Of a stretch of 64,000 bases of DNA, positions 47,226 through 56,004 are shown in pieces. A model generated the notes under the pieces. It saw only the letters and a program-made list of their open reading frames with translations, did not search any database and was not told the origin of the DNA. The number at the start of each line of letters is the position of its first letter. Position 1 is the first letter of the stretch. Made by a program: the position numbers and the translations under genes. Location: positions 8,781,511-8,845,510 of the forward strand of contig OX457029.1 of assembly GCA_949752745.1 (NCBI GenBank), read 5' to 3'. Source of the stretch: Protula sp. h YS-2021 (Eukaryota > Annelida > Polychaeta > Sabellida > Serpulidae).

Positions 47226-47690
47226 CTACAAATTAAAAAAATAACTATAAATTTAAACACGAAACATGAGTAATGGAACAATGGTTTACAATGTCTATAG
47301 ACAAAGTCTTTGACCACAAAATCACCATCGCTTCTGTTTAATATCTCTATAAAGTCAAACTTGCTATGGGTTTGAGCTCTGTGCAATATATAATAAACAC
47401 AATAAAAACCACAAGTATTGGAAAGGAGCTGTTGCACTGGTATTGAACTATACAATATTTATTATTTAAAAACCTTCTAAGCGATTATCTATAGGTGCCA
47501 GTCTATAAGAGTCAAAATATTCCATAGCTTTATCAAAGTACGCAGCAACCCAATGCTCACCAGGTTCACCAAGGTTGTTTGTGTTGATGACATAGGCTCC
47601 TGTCTGTAATGCTGGCAATTGATCCTTAGAAAACACTCCGCGGATTAAGTCTTTTGTCATGACATTATGCGTCAATATGACATCTATCTG
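47226..47690 (-). pseudogene. Adenovirus-type cysteine protease of the Polinton
   Basis: Maturation protease of the Ulp1/adenain clan, expected to trim capsid proteins. The first piece (47466-47675) contains GEPGEHWVAAYFDKAMEYFD, with the catalytic His and following strand. The second piece (47222-47455) contains LLSNTCGFYCVYYI with the catalytic Cys. A stop and frameshift near 47460 separates them. It is the last gene of the minus-strand virion block and is tail-to-tail with the polymerase block. Confidence 0.85.
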
Positions 47691-47935
47691 CTTCGTGTTT
47701 ATGATTAATAATCAAACTGAATGCTGCGATTCGCGCTTATTTCAATGATGCTGTCAAATTCAGCATAGACTATGACATAGACTGTGATTTGCGAAGCATT
47801 GACAAAATTCATCTCTAGCCACATGCTGGATAAGGGCGTAATGGTTATAAATATCACAATCAGGTCTTAAGTCGAAAGAAAATAAAGCATAACGTCTAAG
47901 TCAATCTTTCCGTTTTATGATGGAGCTTTTCTCAC

Positions 47936-48960
47936 CATTCAATTTATCAGAAGATTTGCAGAGCTTCAAAAGCGTCAAAATATTTTCCCTGATTATTGTT
48001 AAGCTTAAGAGGTTTGGATAGAACTGGTTCACCATCAGTGTAAAGTTGCATATAGTTAAGAGTAAAATGTTCAAAACTGCATGGATTTCTTGCCATTGTT
48101 CCAGCAAAGGTTTCATTATGAACCATTCCAATGACAATACGTTTTGTTAATTGACCCAAAAAGATGTTATCTTTTACAAACGATTGAAATCCAGCGGGAA
48201 TGGTCAAAATTTTACATTCTTTTCTGTTAATAGCAAACTTAGCAGGAGTTTTCATCAATGCACTGTGTATCCTAGTTGAATACCTGGACTAGCCCTCACT
48301 TTGCGAATTTATAAAAACACATCTTTCACTTCATCCTTATAGGTGTCATTTGCAGCCATAAATACATATTCATCTTTCGGCCTGTAAACGCAATTTCAAA
48401 CTCATGCCATTGGAACATAACGATCCTGCTCAAACAAGTTCACTCTTAAGGCACCCGTAAGCACAAACTCACGACTTAGACACTTATGTCAATAACTATT
48501 ATTTAACCCATTATTTCCTGCTTCAGGTATTTCACCACCCTCATCATTTACATGAATGGCTGTTATAAGCTTTTCATGACTGCGTCTTTTTACCGCATGA
48601 GAATTCATCGATCCGACACTATATTTATAGATGAGACGCATGGAGCGCTCAGAATTGAGGCTTTCTTCCGAATTATGAATGAAGGGAGAAATGAAGCTAG
48701 TACCACGGGAATTGTTACTATGTGAACTCAGTCGATCATTCAGAAATAATTCAATATTGGACCATAAGCCATTAAACAAATCATTTATCGATGTTGCGTT
48801 ATCATCTACACCACAAGCTATTCGATATCGCTTTACAATGTTACACACAACATGAAGTCTACTATTCTTTAAATCTAAATATTCTTCTGTATTAGCAGGA
48901 ATATAAAATTCTATTGGAGCACCATCTCTGACAGTGAGTGGTTGATAGTCTACATTTTAA
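47936..48960 (-). pseudogene. Major capsid protein of the Polinton (double jelly roll)
   Basis: Two open pieces, 48489-48960 and 47947-48258. The N-terminal part carries EFYIPANTEEYLDL (near 48910) and NGLWSNIELFLNDRLSSHSN (near 48760). The C-terminal part carries NIFLGQLTKRIVIGMVHNE (near 48150) and LNYMQLYTDGEPVLSKPL (near 48040). These blocks are typical of the Polinton major capsid protein, a double-jelly-roll fold shared with adenovirus-like viruses. The middle (48260-48490) holds related sequence broken by stops, and the last strands beyond 47947 are not clear. Confidence 0.8.
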
Positions 48961-49300
48961 CTTTTTTTCTACGGTAGTTTGCATTGAGGTATGTGAAACC
49001 ATCCCAATGAAGAAAGACTACATTAACAAGAATGATCATGGGTGGTTGACTTTTGTTCTTTTTCCAAAATATATCTTTTGATGTTGCTCCTTTCATTTTC
49101 TTCCGCCTTCTAGGAACTTTCTTTGGTGCACTTCGTTTATCAATAGTCCAAACAACCTCTTGAGCTACACGACCAGTCACGTCTTTAACCACATTTTTGC
49201 AGTCTTTTTAAGATGTGGTGCAACAATTTTAGCTCATGCCTTAATGAGTGGAATTCCTTTAAGGACCAATGCCCCCAAGAACGAACCAATACCATCATGC
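48959..49300 (-). pseudogene. Small basic/hydrophobic virion protein of the Polinton
   Basis: Starts with a glycine-rich hydrophobic segment (DGIGSFLGALVLKGIPLIKA, near 49290) and, after a stop and a shift, continues as a basic region VPRRRKKMKGATSKDIFW (near 49100). A short amphipathic segment followed by a basic tail, placed between the minor and major capsid genes, suits an adenovirus-core or membrane-active type virion protein. The function is inferred from position and composition. Confidence 0.5.
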
Positions 49301-49329
49301 TTTCACAATGCCTTTTGTCGAAAATGAAG

Positions 49330-50843
49330 TTTATAGATCACTTTTCCAATTTGAAATGAAACATTATGACCGGTGTCATCCTTAATCTTCATTGCTATCA
49401 TCAAAAATTTTTGATTGGTTAACAGGTACGTAATGAGGTTCTTCTAAGCTTTCATAATAATATCACCATCATTACCTTCAATTGGGAACAGAACGTAGTA
49501 ACGGAACATAATCATATCCAACTACTTGTGACTCACAAATAATGCAGTACACATAAAGTGTATAACATCAATGTTTCACATCAACAGGACCAGATTGTTT
49601 ATACCATTTATCTGGTATAAATACTAAAATCTCAGCTAATCCAGTAGAAAAGACAATATCGTAATTATTTCTCGAAAGAAAAGAAACTCTTCGTCCAATT
49701 TTATCATACTTTAACCGAATAGAGTTTGTGGTACCGGGAGTTTCCGAAAAGAAGCTCCCCCATATAAAAGCCCCGGGGCTCTTATTAGGAAACTGTTTCC
49801 CAATAGAAGCCCCGGGGCTTCTATTTGGATTTAAAATAAAGACCTGAAAAAATCGTTTCCTAATAAAAGCCCCCCTCCTTCCCTGCAAGTCTTTTTAAAA
49901 CTCGTGTTTACTCGTAATGCAGACACGGTGCACTTAATCCTTTGATATGAGGCAGCCCCTAGACATGCTCTTCATCGTTGCTTAATCCTGTGCATTGCAC
50001 AAGGCGAACACACAACCCCCCTCCCCACAGCCACCTTTACTCCGTAGTATTACTGGAAATATAACCGGCTGAGTACTGAAACGGGCGGCGTGATGTTGCC
50101 CCTCCATCCCTGCAAGTCTTTTTAGAACTTATGTTTACTAGCAATGCAGACACGGTGCACTTAATCCTTTGATGTGAGGCAAACCCCTAGACACGTTCTG
50201 CGTCGTTGCTTAATCCTGTGCTTCCTACAAGGCAACCCCCCCCCCCACTTTACCAGACTTTTTTAGTTACTGTTGTTTTTGTGTGTTTTATTTTTTGTGC
50301 CGAAATCCTCAGCATGTAGCGTTTTAATAAGAGATTGATGGTAATTTGTTTTCAATAAAAACTTACCGACAACCGTCCCTCCCTTCTATCTAAAACAAAT
50401 AGAAGCCCCGGGGCTCTAATTAGGAAACTGTTTCCTGATAGAAGCCCCGGGGCTTCTATTTGGTTTCTAAATGAGCACCTGAAATTGGCCAGTTTCCAAA
50501 TAGAAGCCCTGGGCTTTTTTCGGAAACCCCCGGTAATAGATCTTTGTAATTCTTTAGTTATTGCATCACATATTTCAGGTATAGATATATAATAACCATA
50601 TGGAATATTAATTTCATAGAAACTATCACCTAATGGGGACCGATAACCAAGAGTAAAGTCTATTCCTCGTCCCATTAAGTCCATGTCTGAGGCTATTGAA
50701 TTTCAGCTAAGGCCACTTCATGTTTTCCTCTCAAACATAATATACGAGGCAAACTTATTTGATAATTTAGAGGCTTTATTAGTAGGATAATAGTTCATGC
50801 GAGCATTACTAGGCAGAGTAATGTAAAAACTTGTTGACTCCAT
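49330..50843 (-). pseudogene. Minor capsid (penton-type) protein of the Polinton, split by a MITE
   Basis: The N-terminus starts at an ATG at 50843 with MESTSFYITLPSNARMNYYP, as expected for the Polinton single-jelly-roll minor capsid protein. The next block is 50534-50700 (SPLGDSFYEINIPYGYYISI). An 800-bp MITE then interrupts the gene at 49734-50533. Beyond it the gene resumes at about 49731 (IRLKYDKIGRRVSFLS) and continues to about 49560, with a degenerate C-terminal part (TLYVYCIICESQVVGYDYVP near 49540). A frameshift lies near 50700 and further stops are in the C-terminal part. The reading phase is the same on both sides of the insertion once the TA duplication is discounted. Confidence 0.75.
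49734..50533. mobile_element. 800-bp MITE inside the Polinton minor capsid gene, TA target site
   Basis: Flanked by TA at 49732-49733 and 50534-50535. Termini are CCGGGAGTTTCCGAAAA on the left and, reverse-complemented, CCGGGGGTTTCCGAAAA on the right. Inside each arm lie copies of the palindrome GAAGCCCCGGGGCTTC joined to TATTTGG and AGGAAACTGTTTCC. The centre contains a direct duplication of about 227 bp (starting near 49885 and 50112: GCAAGTCTTTTTA to CTTAATCCTGTGC). No transposase is coded. The TA duplication points to a Tc1/mariner-like mobiliser. Confidence 0.85.
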
Positions 50844-50949
50844 GATCATTAAATCGTATACGCGCGTTGGTGGACTAATGGACATTGCGTGTAATGTGTA
50901 CGCCGCATGCATTGCACACACTGCTGTTATTTTCATTTTCTTGACAACA

Positions 50950-51375
50950 ACACCATTATTAAAGCCATGTTACAAATTTTCTCATCCTTCTGGAAACTGT
51001 CTTGGTTGGCGCTGATTCATTTCTTTTGCTAAAAACAGCTTTTTTGGAATATTAGCATCTGCAATTTCCTGAATAAACTGCTCCAACATCGTGGTGGTAC
51101 TTGTCGTTCTTTTCTTCTTGTAGCAACCAAATCACTAAATCAATAATGTTGGATATTTCAATTACATCTCCAGTTTTCAACACAAATTCAGTAGCTGCAG
51201 CAGCACACTTGCGATTGAATTGTACGTAAATGTCGGTTAAAAAGTTGAAATATTTCTGTGTGCAGTTTCACGATTTCGTTTCGTTTTTAAAAGTTTATTC
51301 ACTTTAGCTTTAATACTATCATTTTAACGTTAACTTGATAATAATTTTCTATATTCTGTTTCAGGAATAAGGACC
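50950..51375 (-). pseudogene. Polinton accessory virion protein remnant
   Basis: Degenerate sequence with TEFVLKTGDVIEISNIID (near 51170) and EQFIQEIADANIPKKLFLAK (near 51070) in differing frames. It lies between the minor capsid gene and the GGF-type small protein, where Polintons carry a short conserved gene of unknown function. Many stops are present. Confidence 0.4.
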
Positions 51376-51379
51376 CTTT

Positions 51380-51690
51380 TCAATGTATGCTTCATTTTTC
51401 TGTAATAATTGAGCTAATAATGGAAGCGCAGTTCTTACAATTATTCCAACAAATCCACCTTTCCGATTAATCAATTTTTACGCTTGAGGGAAATTTTCTT
51501 ATCAGCCAGTTTTTGAATGGTGTGTTGTGTACGCTTTAAATGGTAAGTGTCCATGCAATATCTTTAAGCATATTTAAAGCAAACTGATGAATTTATCCTT
51601 TGTGGCTTGCTTCGATAAGGATTTACGTCGCTTAATACTGCCACATGCTAATAAATGAAGAAACGGTTGATTCGATTGAATTTGTTTAGA
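51380..51690 (-). pseudogene. Small Polinton protein with a GGF-hydrophobic C-terminus
   Basis: Opens with FLHLLACGSIKRRKSLSKQA (near 51640) and closes with NRKGGFVGIIVRTALPLLAQ (near 51440). A helical, Lys-rich body followed by a Gly-Gly-Phe hydrophobic tail is a recurring small gene between ATPase and minor capsid in Polintons. The function is unknown to me. Interrupted by several stops. Confidence 0.5.
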
Positions 51691-51699
51691 CATCTGGAG

Positions 51700-52315
51700 A
51701 TTTAATACAAGACTGCTGTAATTCTTCTTCGTGCACTATTTTATTCACATAAACGTAATGTGTATCAGTTGGTCGAATTCCTGTGCGAGTACGTAACTTA
51801 TCTTCTGTCCTTGGTTTCAAATCAATGAACAAATAGCCATGCGATTTGCTCGCAGCATCTTGATATGCTTGATATCTTGTCTAGCCAGTGTACTGATCTG
51901 TTGACTATCCCTGGGATTTTTAAAGAGATTAATGTAATGCGTATTTAAACTAATATTACGCATTTCCTTTCCGTGGTGAAACAGATTGTATAGGATGAAA
52001 ATAATACTTAGATGTTTATGGGTACTTCAAACACTAAACAATCTAGTCATGCGTTCAACACTATGACATATGGTCATGAGATCATCATAAATGAGTAAGT
52101 TATTCTGTGTTGGATTAAAATGCTTTTCAATATCCCCTGGAATGCTTTGATGAAATGTCACTCCTTCCCTCTCTGTGTACAAGGGCAAATTCGCAGCAAG
52201 ATATTTTTAGAAAATGGTTGAGTGACCTTTTTATTCAATGAGCGCTTTCACAAGAGACATTTTCCCACCACCTGTTAGTCCAGAAACTAAACATGTAAAC
52301 GGAAGCTTCATAGCG
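51700..52315 (-). pseudogene. Genome-packaging ATPase of the Polinton (A32/FtsK-HerA type)
   Basis: Motor expected to pump DNA into the capsid. The Walker A region reads CLVSGLTGGGKMSLVKALI near 52290, with Met where Thr or Ser usually follows the Lys. Walker B is NLLIYDDLM near 52095. NISLNTHYINLFKNPRDSQQ near 51940 and HYVYVNKIVHEEE near 51750 complete the family pattern. Stops after ALIE and in the middle break the frame. The Walker A substitution is a further sign of decay. Confidence 0.8.
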
Positions 52316-53335
52316 CTTGAATATCGGAATACTTTACCCAACTATTACATTTCCTTGCCCAGCCTAACCACTTCACAAATAATTCTTTCACGCCTCGTCT
52401 TTCTCGTATCTTCAAAACTTTTTCAATTTTGTACACGGATTGAGCGTCTTTTGCAACAGCTTGTAATTCTTCTTCATAGAAATGACTATCAATATCTTCG
52501 TTTAAGAGTATTCCTTTCTTCTTACAACGATGTGTGACAATGAACACTTCTTGTGTCCATTTTATATGGTTAATCCCTTTGAAATACATATTTCATGTGT
52601 GAAATGCGAACATGTTGACCAATGTTAAACTTCAATTTATCAACATACATGCGTTTCCACACTTAAGATTCAATCTTCTTGGTAATGTCTACCGGTGATA
52701 ATGCATTTGGTAAGGATCCATGAGGTCTATGATTATAATTGTAGACTAGGTCTTGTAAAATATCTCTATATCGATACGTTTGCTGATGTAGAAAATAGCG
52801 ATACATCATTCCTTTGAAAGGACGTATGACTCTTTCAGCAAAGTTGGCTTTTGTCTCATTCTTAGTAGTATATGCATGAATGCCGTCTTTCTTTAGAAAT
52901 TGCTTCACTCATCTGTTCTTAAATTCTGTTCCGTTATCTTACCTCAACGTTCTGGGTCTTCTTGCTGTTTCTTGAAAAATCTTTTGAAAAGCTTGAATGA
53001 TACTCGAATGACTTTTATTTGGAACAGGTTGTGCCCACAAATGTGTGTAAAAGACATCTATGATAATGAGTAGAAAGTAATTGCCTTCATTATTTGCTGC
53101 AATATTGGCTACAAGTCTACTCACAAATATCATCAATACCACCGGTAATAATGCGTTGTCTTTTAAATTTGTATTTCACTGGTTGAAGTAAACTAAAAGG
53201 ATTTTGATCTTGCAACCATTTTTTCACTTTGGAATATCTCACAGGTTTGTTTTGTTTCAATTGCTGGTTCTACAAATGCTCCAGGAATTCCAGGTTTAAA
53301 GTACGTATTGGTTAAGTAGTCTTTCTTTGTTGTAA
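52311..53335 (-). pseudogene. Retroviral-type integrase with C-terminal chromodomain (Polinton)
   Basis: DDE-family integrase that inserts the element. The N-terminus DYLTNTYFKPGIPGAF lies near 53320. The core has LLIIIDVFYTHLWAQPVPNK (near 53050, first half of the catalytic core). It continues with KANFAERVIRPFKGMMYRYF (near 52840, catalytic Glu), NHRPHGSLPNALSPVD (near 52720), and a chromodomain YKIEKVLKIRERRGVKELFV then KWLGW near 52400, ending at 52311. Frameshifts near 53240 and 53145 and stops near 52915 and 52650 break it. Chromodomains in such integrases bind modified histones and can bias insertion sites. Confidence 0.88.
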
Positions 53336-53557
53336 TCTTAACTCAAAATGAAACCAATCATTCATATAATAAAACTTTTATTGTCATGCAAATATGAATA
53401 ACTTTACTAATAGTTTGACAATTCAAAGAAAAGAGTTGGTAGGGTATGTTGTGCATTACAATTCATACATATAAACTTTAATGTTCTTCAAGTTTAATTC
53501 ATTCTTGAGTTCTTCTGATGTATACTTTAATGTACCCCTCTGATTAAATACACATAG

Positions 53558-54090
53558 CTAGCTTTTCAAAAGCTTTCCCATTATATTATTTCCCGGATAT
53601 GATAGAGATGATAATTGTTTGAAACCACCTACACACCATTTGTCATAAGCTGCTTCAACTAAGGTTTTATCTCTACATTCTTTTAACTTTTAACGAAATA
53701 CCACACATTGATTTAATTTTACATACAAAACTTCACGCAGTTTGCTTACCTTCACTGTATGCCACGACGAACATGACTTTATTACTTTAGCTGTGCGTTT
53801 CGCTTCATATCCATTTCTGCATGAAACAATAGCTAAATCAATATTTTTACGGTTATGAAAAACTGCTTTCTCATGTTGATATAAAGCTTCACTCGAGTTG
53901 AATGTATGTCCATATTTTTTAGTTTTGTTTTAATCATGTTTTAAAGAACATCTTTATGACGAACAAATAATAAAATATTCTCCATGTTGTCTGGTCGCAT
54001 TTCTTGTAACAAGTCAGATGCATTATTAGGTTCGAAAATTTCTGTTTTATTATTATGATTATTTTTATTATTTTCTTCCCCTGTTGACTT
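53558..54090 (-). pseudogene. NADAR-domain (YbiA/DUF1768-like) gene carried by the Polinton
   Basis: The main block of 119 codons (53558-53917) ends at a TAG at 53560-53558 and has one internal stop. It reads YGHTFNSSEALYQHEKAVFH, then GYEAKRTAKVI, SSWHTVKVSKLREVLYVKLN, TLVEAAYDKWCVGG and SYPGNNIMGKLL. This order (SSE-x-x-YQ, EAKR, W, K-x-Q, LVEA-x-D-x-W-x-x-G, G-N-x-x-G) is that of NADAR proteins, which act as N-glycosidases on ADP-ribosylated or riboflavin-pathway substrates. Upstream, across a frameshift and stop, NILLFVRHKDVL (near 53965) could be the usual N-terminal Leu-Ser-Asn-Phe region. It lies between integrase and right terminus, on the integrase strand. Confidence 0.7.
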
Positions 54091-54179
54091 TGAAACAACT
54101 CACATAAAATTAAATTGAATAGAAGGAAAAACATTGTTGCTATGCCTTCAACATGACTAAGTTTTCAAAAAATGTTAAA

Positions 54180-55080
54180 AGGTTTTATATCTTACCTATG
54201 AAGCAAAACTGTCAACTTGATGTATTTTCAGTTTCTTCTTCTTTACATAAAAGTCTTATAGAAGTTATTCTGTAATCGTGCCTCCAATATCCTACAACGA
54301 GTGTGATAAAGTTGTAGCCTCCAGTAAGCTTCTAATACTGTTGAAACTGTGTACCATCACGTTCAGTAAATTTTGTATTAAAATATTTTGACACTTGCAG
54401 CTTAAATCCCACTGAATTCCATGGTGAAAAATGGTTGAAAGTGGTCAAGTCGTTTTGAAGTTATGCGCTGTTGACGTTACCACCTAGGTCTAACACCCAA
54501 TAAAAAATGCTTAAAATACTCTGAAAAAATATGCCAAAATCTAAAATTCTGTTAAGTGAACATATGTATTCAGATGAATGAGTGGCTTAGAAAGCAGAAA
54601 AAAGGTCTCTGCTGGTGACATCGGTAAGAGAATGAAAATACACATTTTTCTCATGCCAATTGAAGAGATGTTAACTGTCACTTGTCAAGTATTAAACAAT
54701 GCGTGCGGCTGTGCGGTCTCATTCTACATATACAGCTTACAGCGGTGAATGATACAATTAAACACATTCCTTAACACTTACTATTGCAAGCAAGATCAGC
54801 TAATAAAAAAACTTCCGCCCTTTTTAAGGATCACCAACTCGTGTGAAATAGTGTAAAATATCGACTGCTGATGTATAGATTTTAAATGCATTGCCGAGAA
54901 GCACATCACCGATTTTTTAACAGCTGAGATCTAGAAAGCTTGACGTATTCGATGTTCATCGAAATGCCATAAGTCAATTATAATAAACTTCTCTTAAACA
55001 GCAGACTCAGTTCTGACTTGCATTTCCATGTACCCGACGTTAAACTGTTATGCATTTCCAATGTTCACAATTTTTAAAGA
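54180..55080. other. Right subterminal region of the Polinton, no gene recognised
   Basis: Short broken frames only. At 54509-54548 there is a diverged copy of the repeat unit found at 55097-55418 (AATGCTTAAAATACTCTGAA, then ATATGCCAAAATC). This suggests the tandem block was once longer or was duplicated. Confidence 0.45.
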
Positions 55081-55096
55081 ATGAAATGAAAGAATG

Positions 55097-55418
55097 AAAA
55101 CTGCTCAGAATGGTTTGAAACGAAAAAAAAAATATGCTAAAATTAGAAATGCCCACCTGGGTGGGGATGGGTTTTTTGAAAGGTGAAAAAAAAAAGAAAA
55201 ACGCTCAGAGTAGTCTGAAAAATATACCAATATCAGAAATTCCAACCTAGGTTGGGGTTCAAAGGTAAAAAAAAGAAAGAAAAATGCTCGAATTGTCGGA
55301 AAGGAAAAAAAATGCTAAAATCAGAAATTCCCACCTGGAGTGGATGGGATCCAGAGGTAAAAAAAATGCACAGAATGGTCTGAAAGGAAAGAATATACTA
55401 AAATCAGAAATTCAAACC
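55097..55418 (-). repeat. Four-copy tandem repeat (about 82-100 bp) next to the right Polinton terminus
   Basis: Each unit has GCTCAGAATGGTCTGAAAGG-like sequence, an A-rich stretch, ATGCTAAAATCAGAAATTC and CCACCTGGGTGGGGATGG-like sequence, with variation in the A runs. The block adjoins the inverted repeat. No equivalent array is seen inside the left terminus. Confidence 0.75.
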
Positions 55419-55496
55419 GGGGGAGGCAGGGAGGTCCACCAAGGGGTGGGGAGGGAGAGGGGGTTGAGCGTCCAGAAATGTCGTCTTATACCTACT
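55419..55496 (-). repeat. Right terminal inverted repeat of the Polinton
   Basis: Inverted copy of the left end. GAGCGTCCAGAAATGT, then TCTTATACCTACT, closes the element at 55496. Two small substitutions separate it from the left copy over the outer 37 bp. Confidence 0.85.
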
Positions 55497-55947
55497 GGTG
55501 TTTGAACAAAGTGTTGTCTCCAACCCGGCGCGACCATTTTGGGTCCGATTGAGAAGCAGAAGGACAGTTGGGCCAGGGGCAATAAAAAATCAACTGACTT
55601 TATCGTAGAAACAAAACCAGTTTACATTTTGATGAACCATACCGTGAAGTAAGACTGGGACCAAGTTACTGTTTGCTTTTCAAAAACCGATATCCGATAA
55701 CGATTTTTCGTAAAAAAAAGTCGTTGTTATAAAATAGGTAACCCCTGGAAAACTATCGCTGAAGTATAATAGAAGAGTATGAATATTTTAAAAAGTGGTT
55801 CTTATCTTTATGAGTACTATTTTAACCGATTATCTAGTTGATTTGCAGAGTAAAAAGGTGTTATAGACAACAGACTGACTTGCTGAAGAGGTTGGCTGTT
55901 GAACAACAACGCTCTGCAAGTGGGAAACCATCTTGGTTTCAAACAAA

Positions 55948-56004
55948 ATGGCTGCCGACCTTCTTGTGGAAAATAACGTAATCACAAATGGTGAAAATTC
56001 TTTG
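55948..56004 (+). CDS. PUF60: PUF60-like splicing factor, coding exon 1 (start codon)
   Basis: The ATG at 55948 sits in a good context (ACAAAATGG) and opens 19 codons, MAADLLVENNVITNGENSL. They end exactly at a GTATGT donor at 56005, phase 0. The leader upstream shows no clear TATA box. This exon is linked to the next by matching phase and by the similar acidic/Asn-rich composition. Gene identity rests on exon 3. The start is the only in-frame ATG here, but an upstream non-coding exon cannot be excluded. The gene begins about 450 bp right of the Polinton end. Confidence 0.6.

Larger units (their letters stand above)
42547..55496. mobile_element. Maverick/Polinton element, complete but decayed (about 12.95 kb)
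   Basis: Inverted repeats of about 75-85 bp (42547-42616 and about 55419-55496) both begin AGTAGGTATAAGA, the AGT start usual for Polintons. Flanks AGTATT (42541-42546) and GGTGTT (55497-55502) match at four of six positions and may be an aged 6-bp target duplication. Inside are the hallmark genes: protein-primed DNA polymerase B on the plus strand and, on the minus strand, integrase, packaging ATPase, minor and major capsid proteins, small virion proteins and the adenovirus-type protease. It also carries PC4-like and NADAR genes. All long genes contain stops or frameshifts, so the copy is a fossil. Confidence 0.93.
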
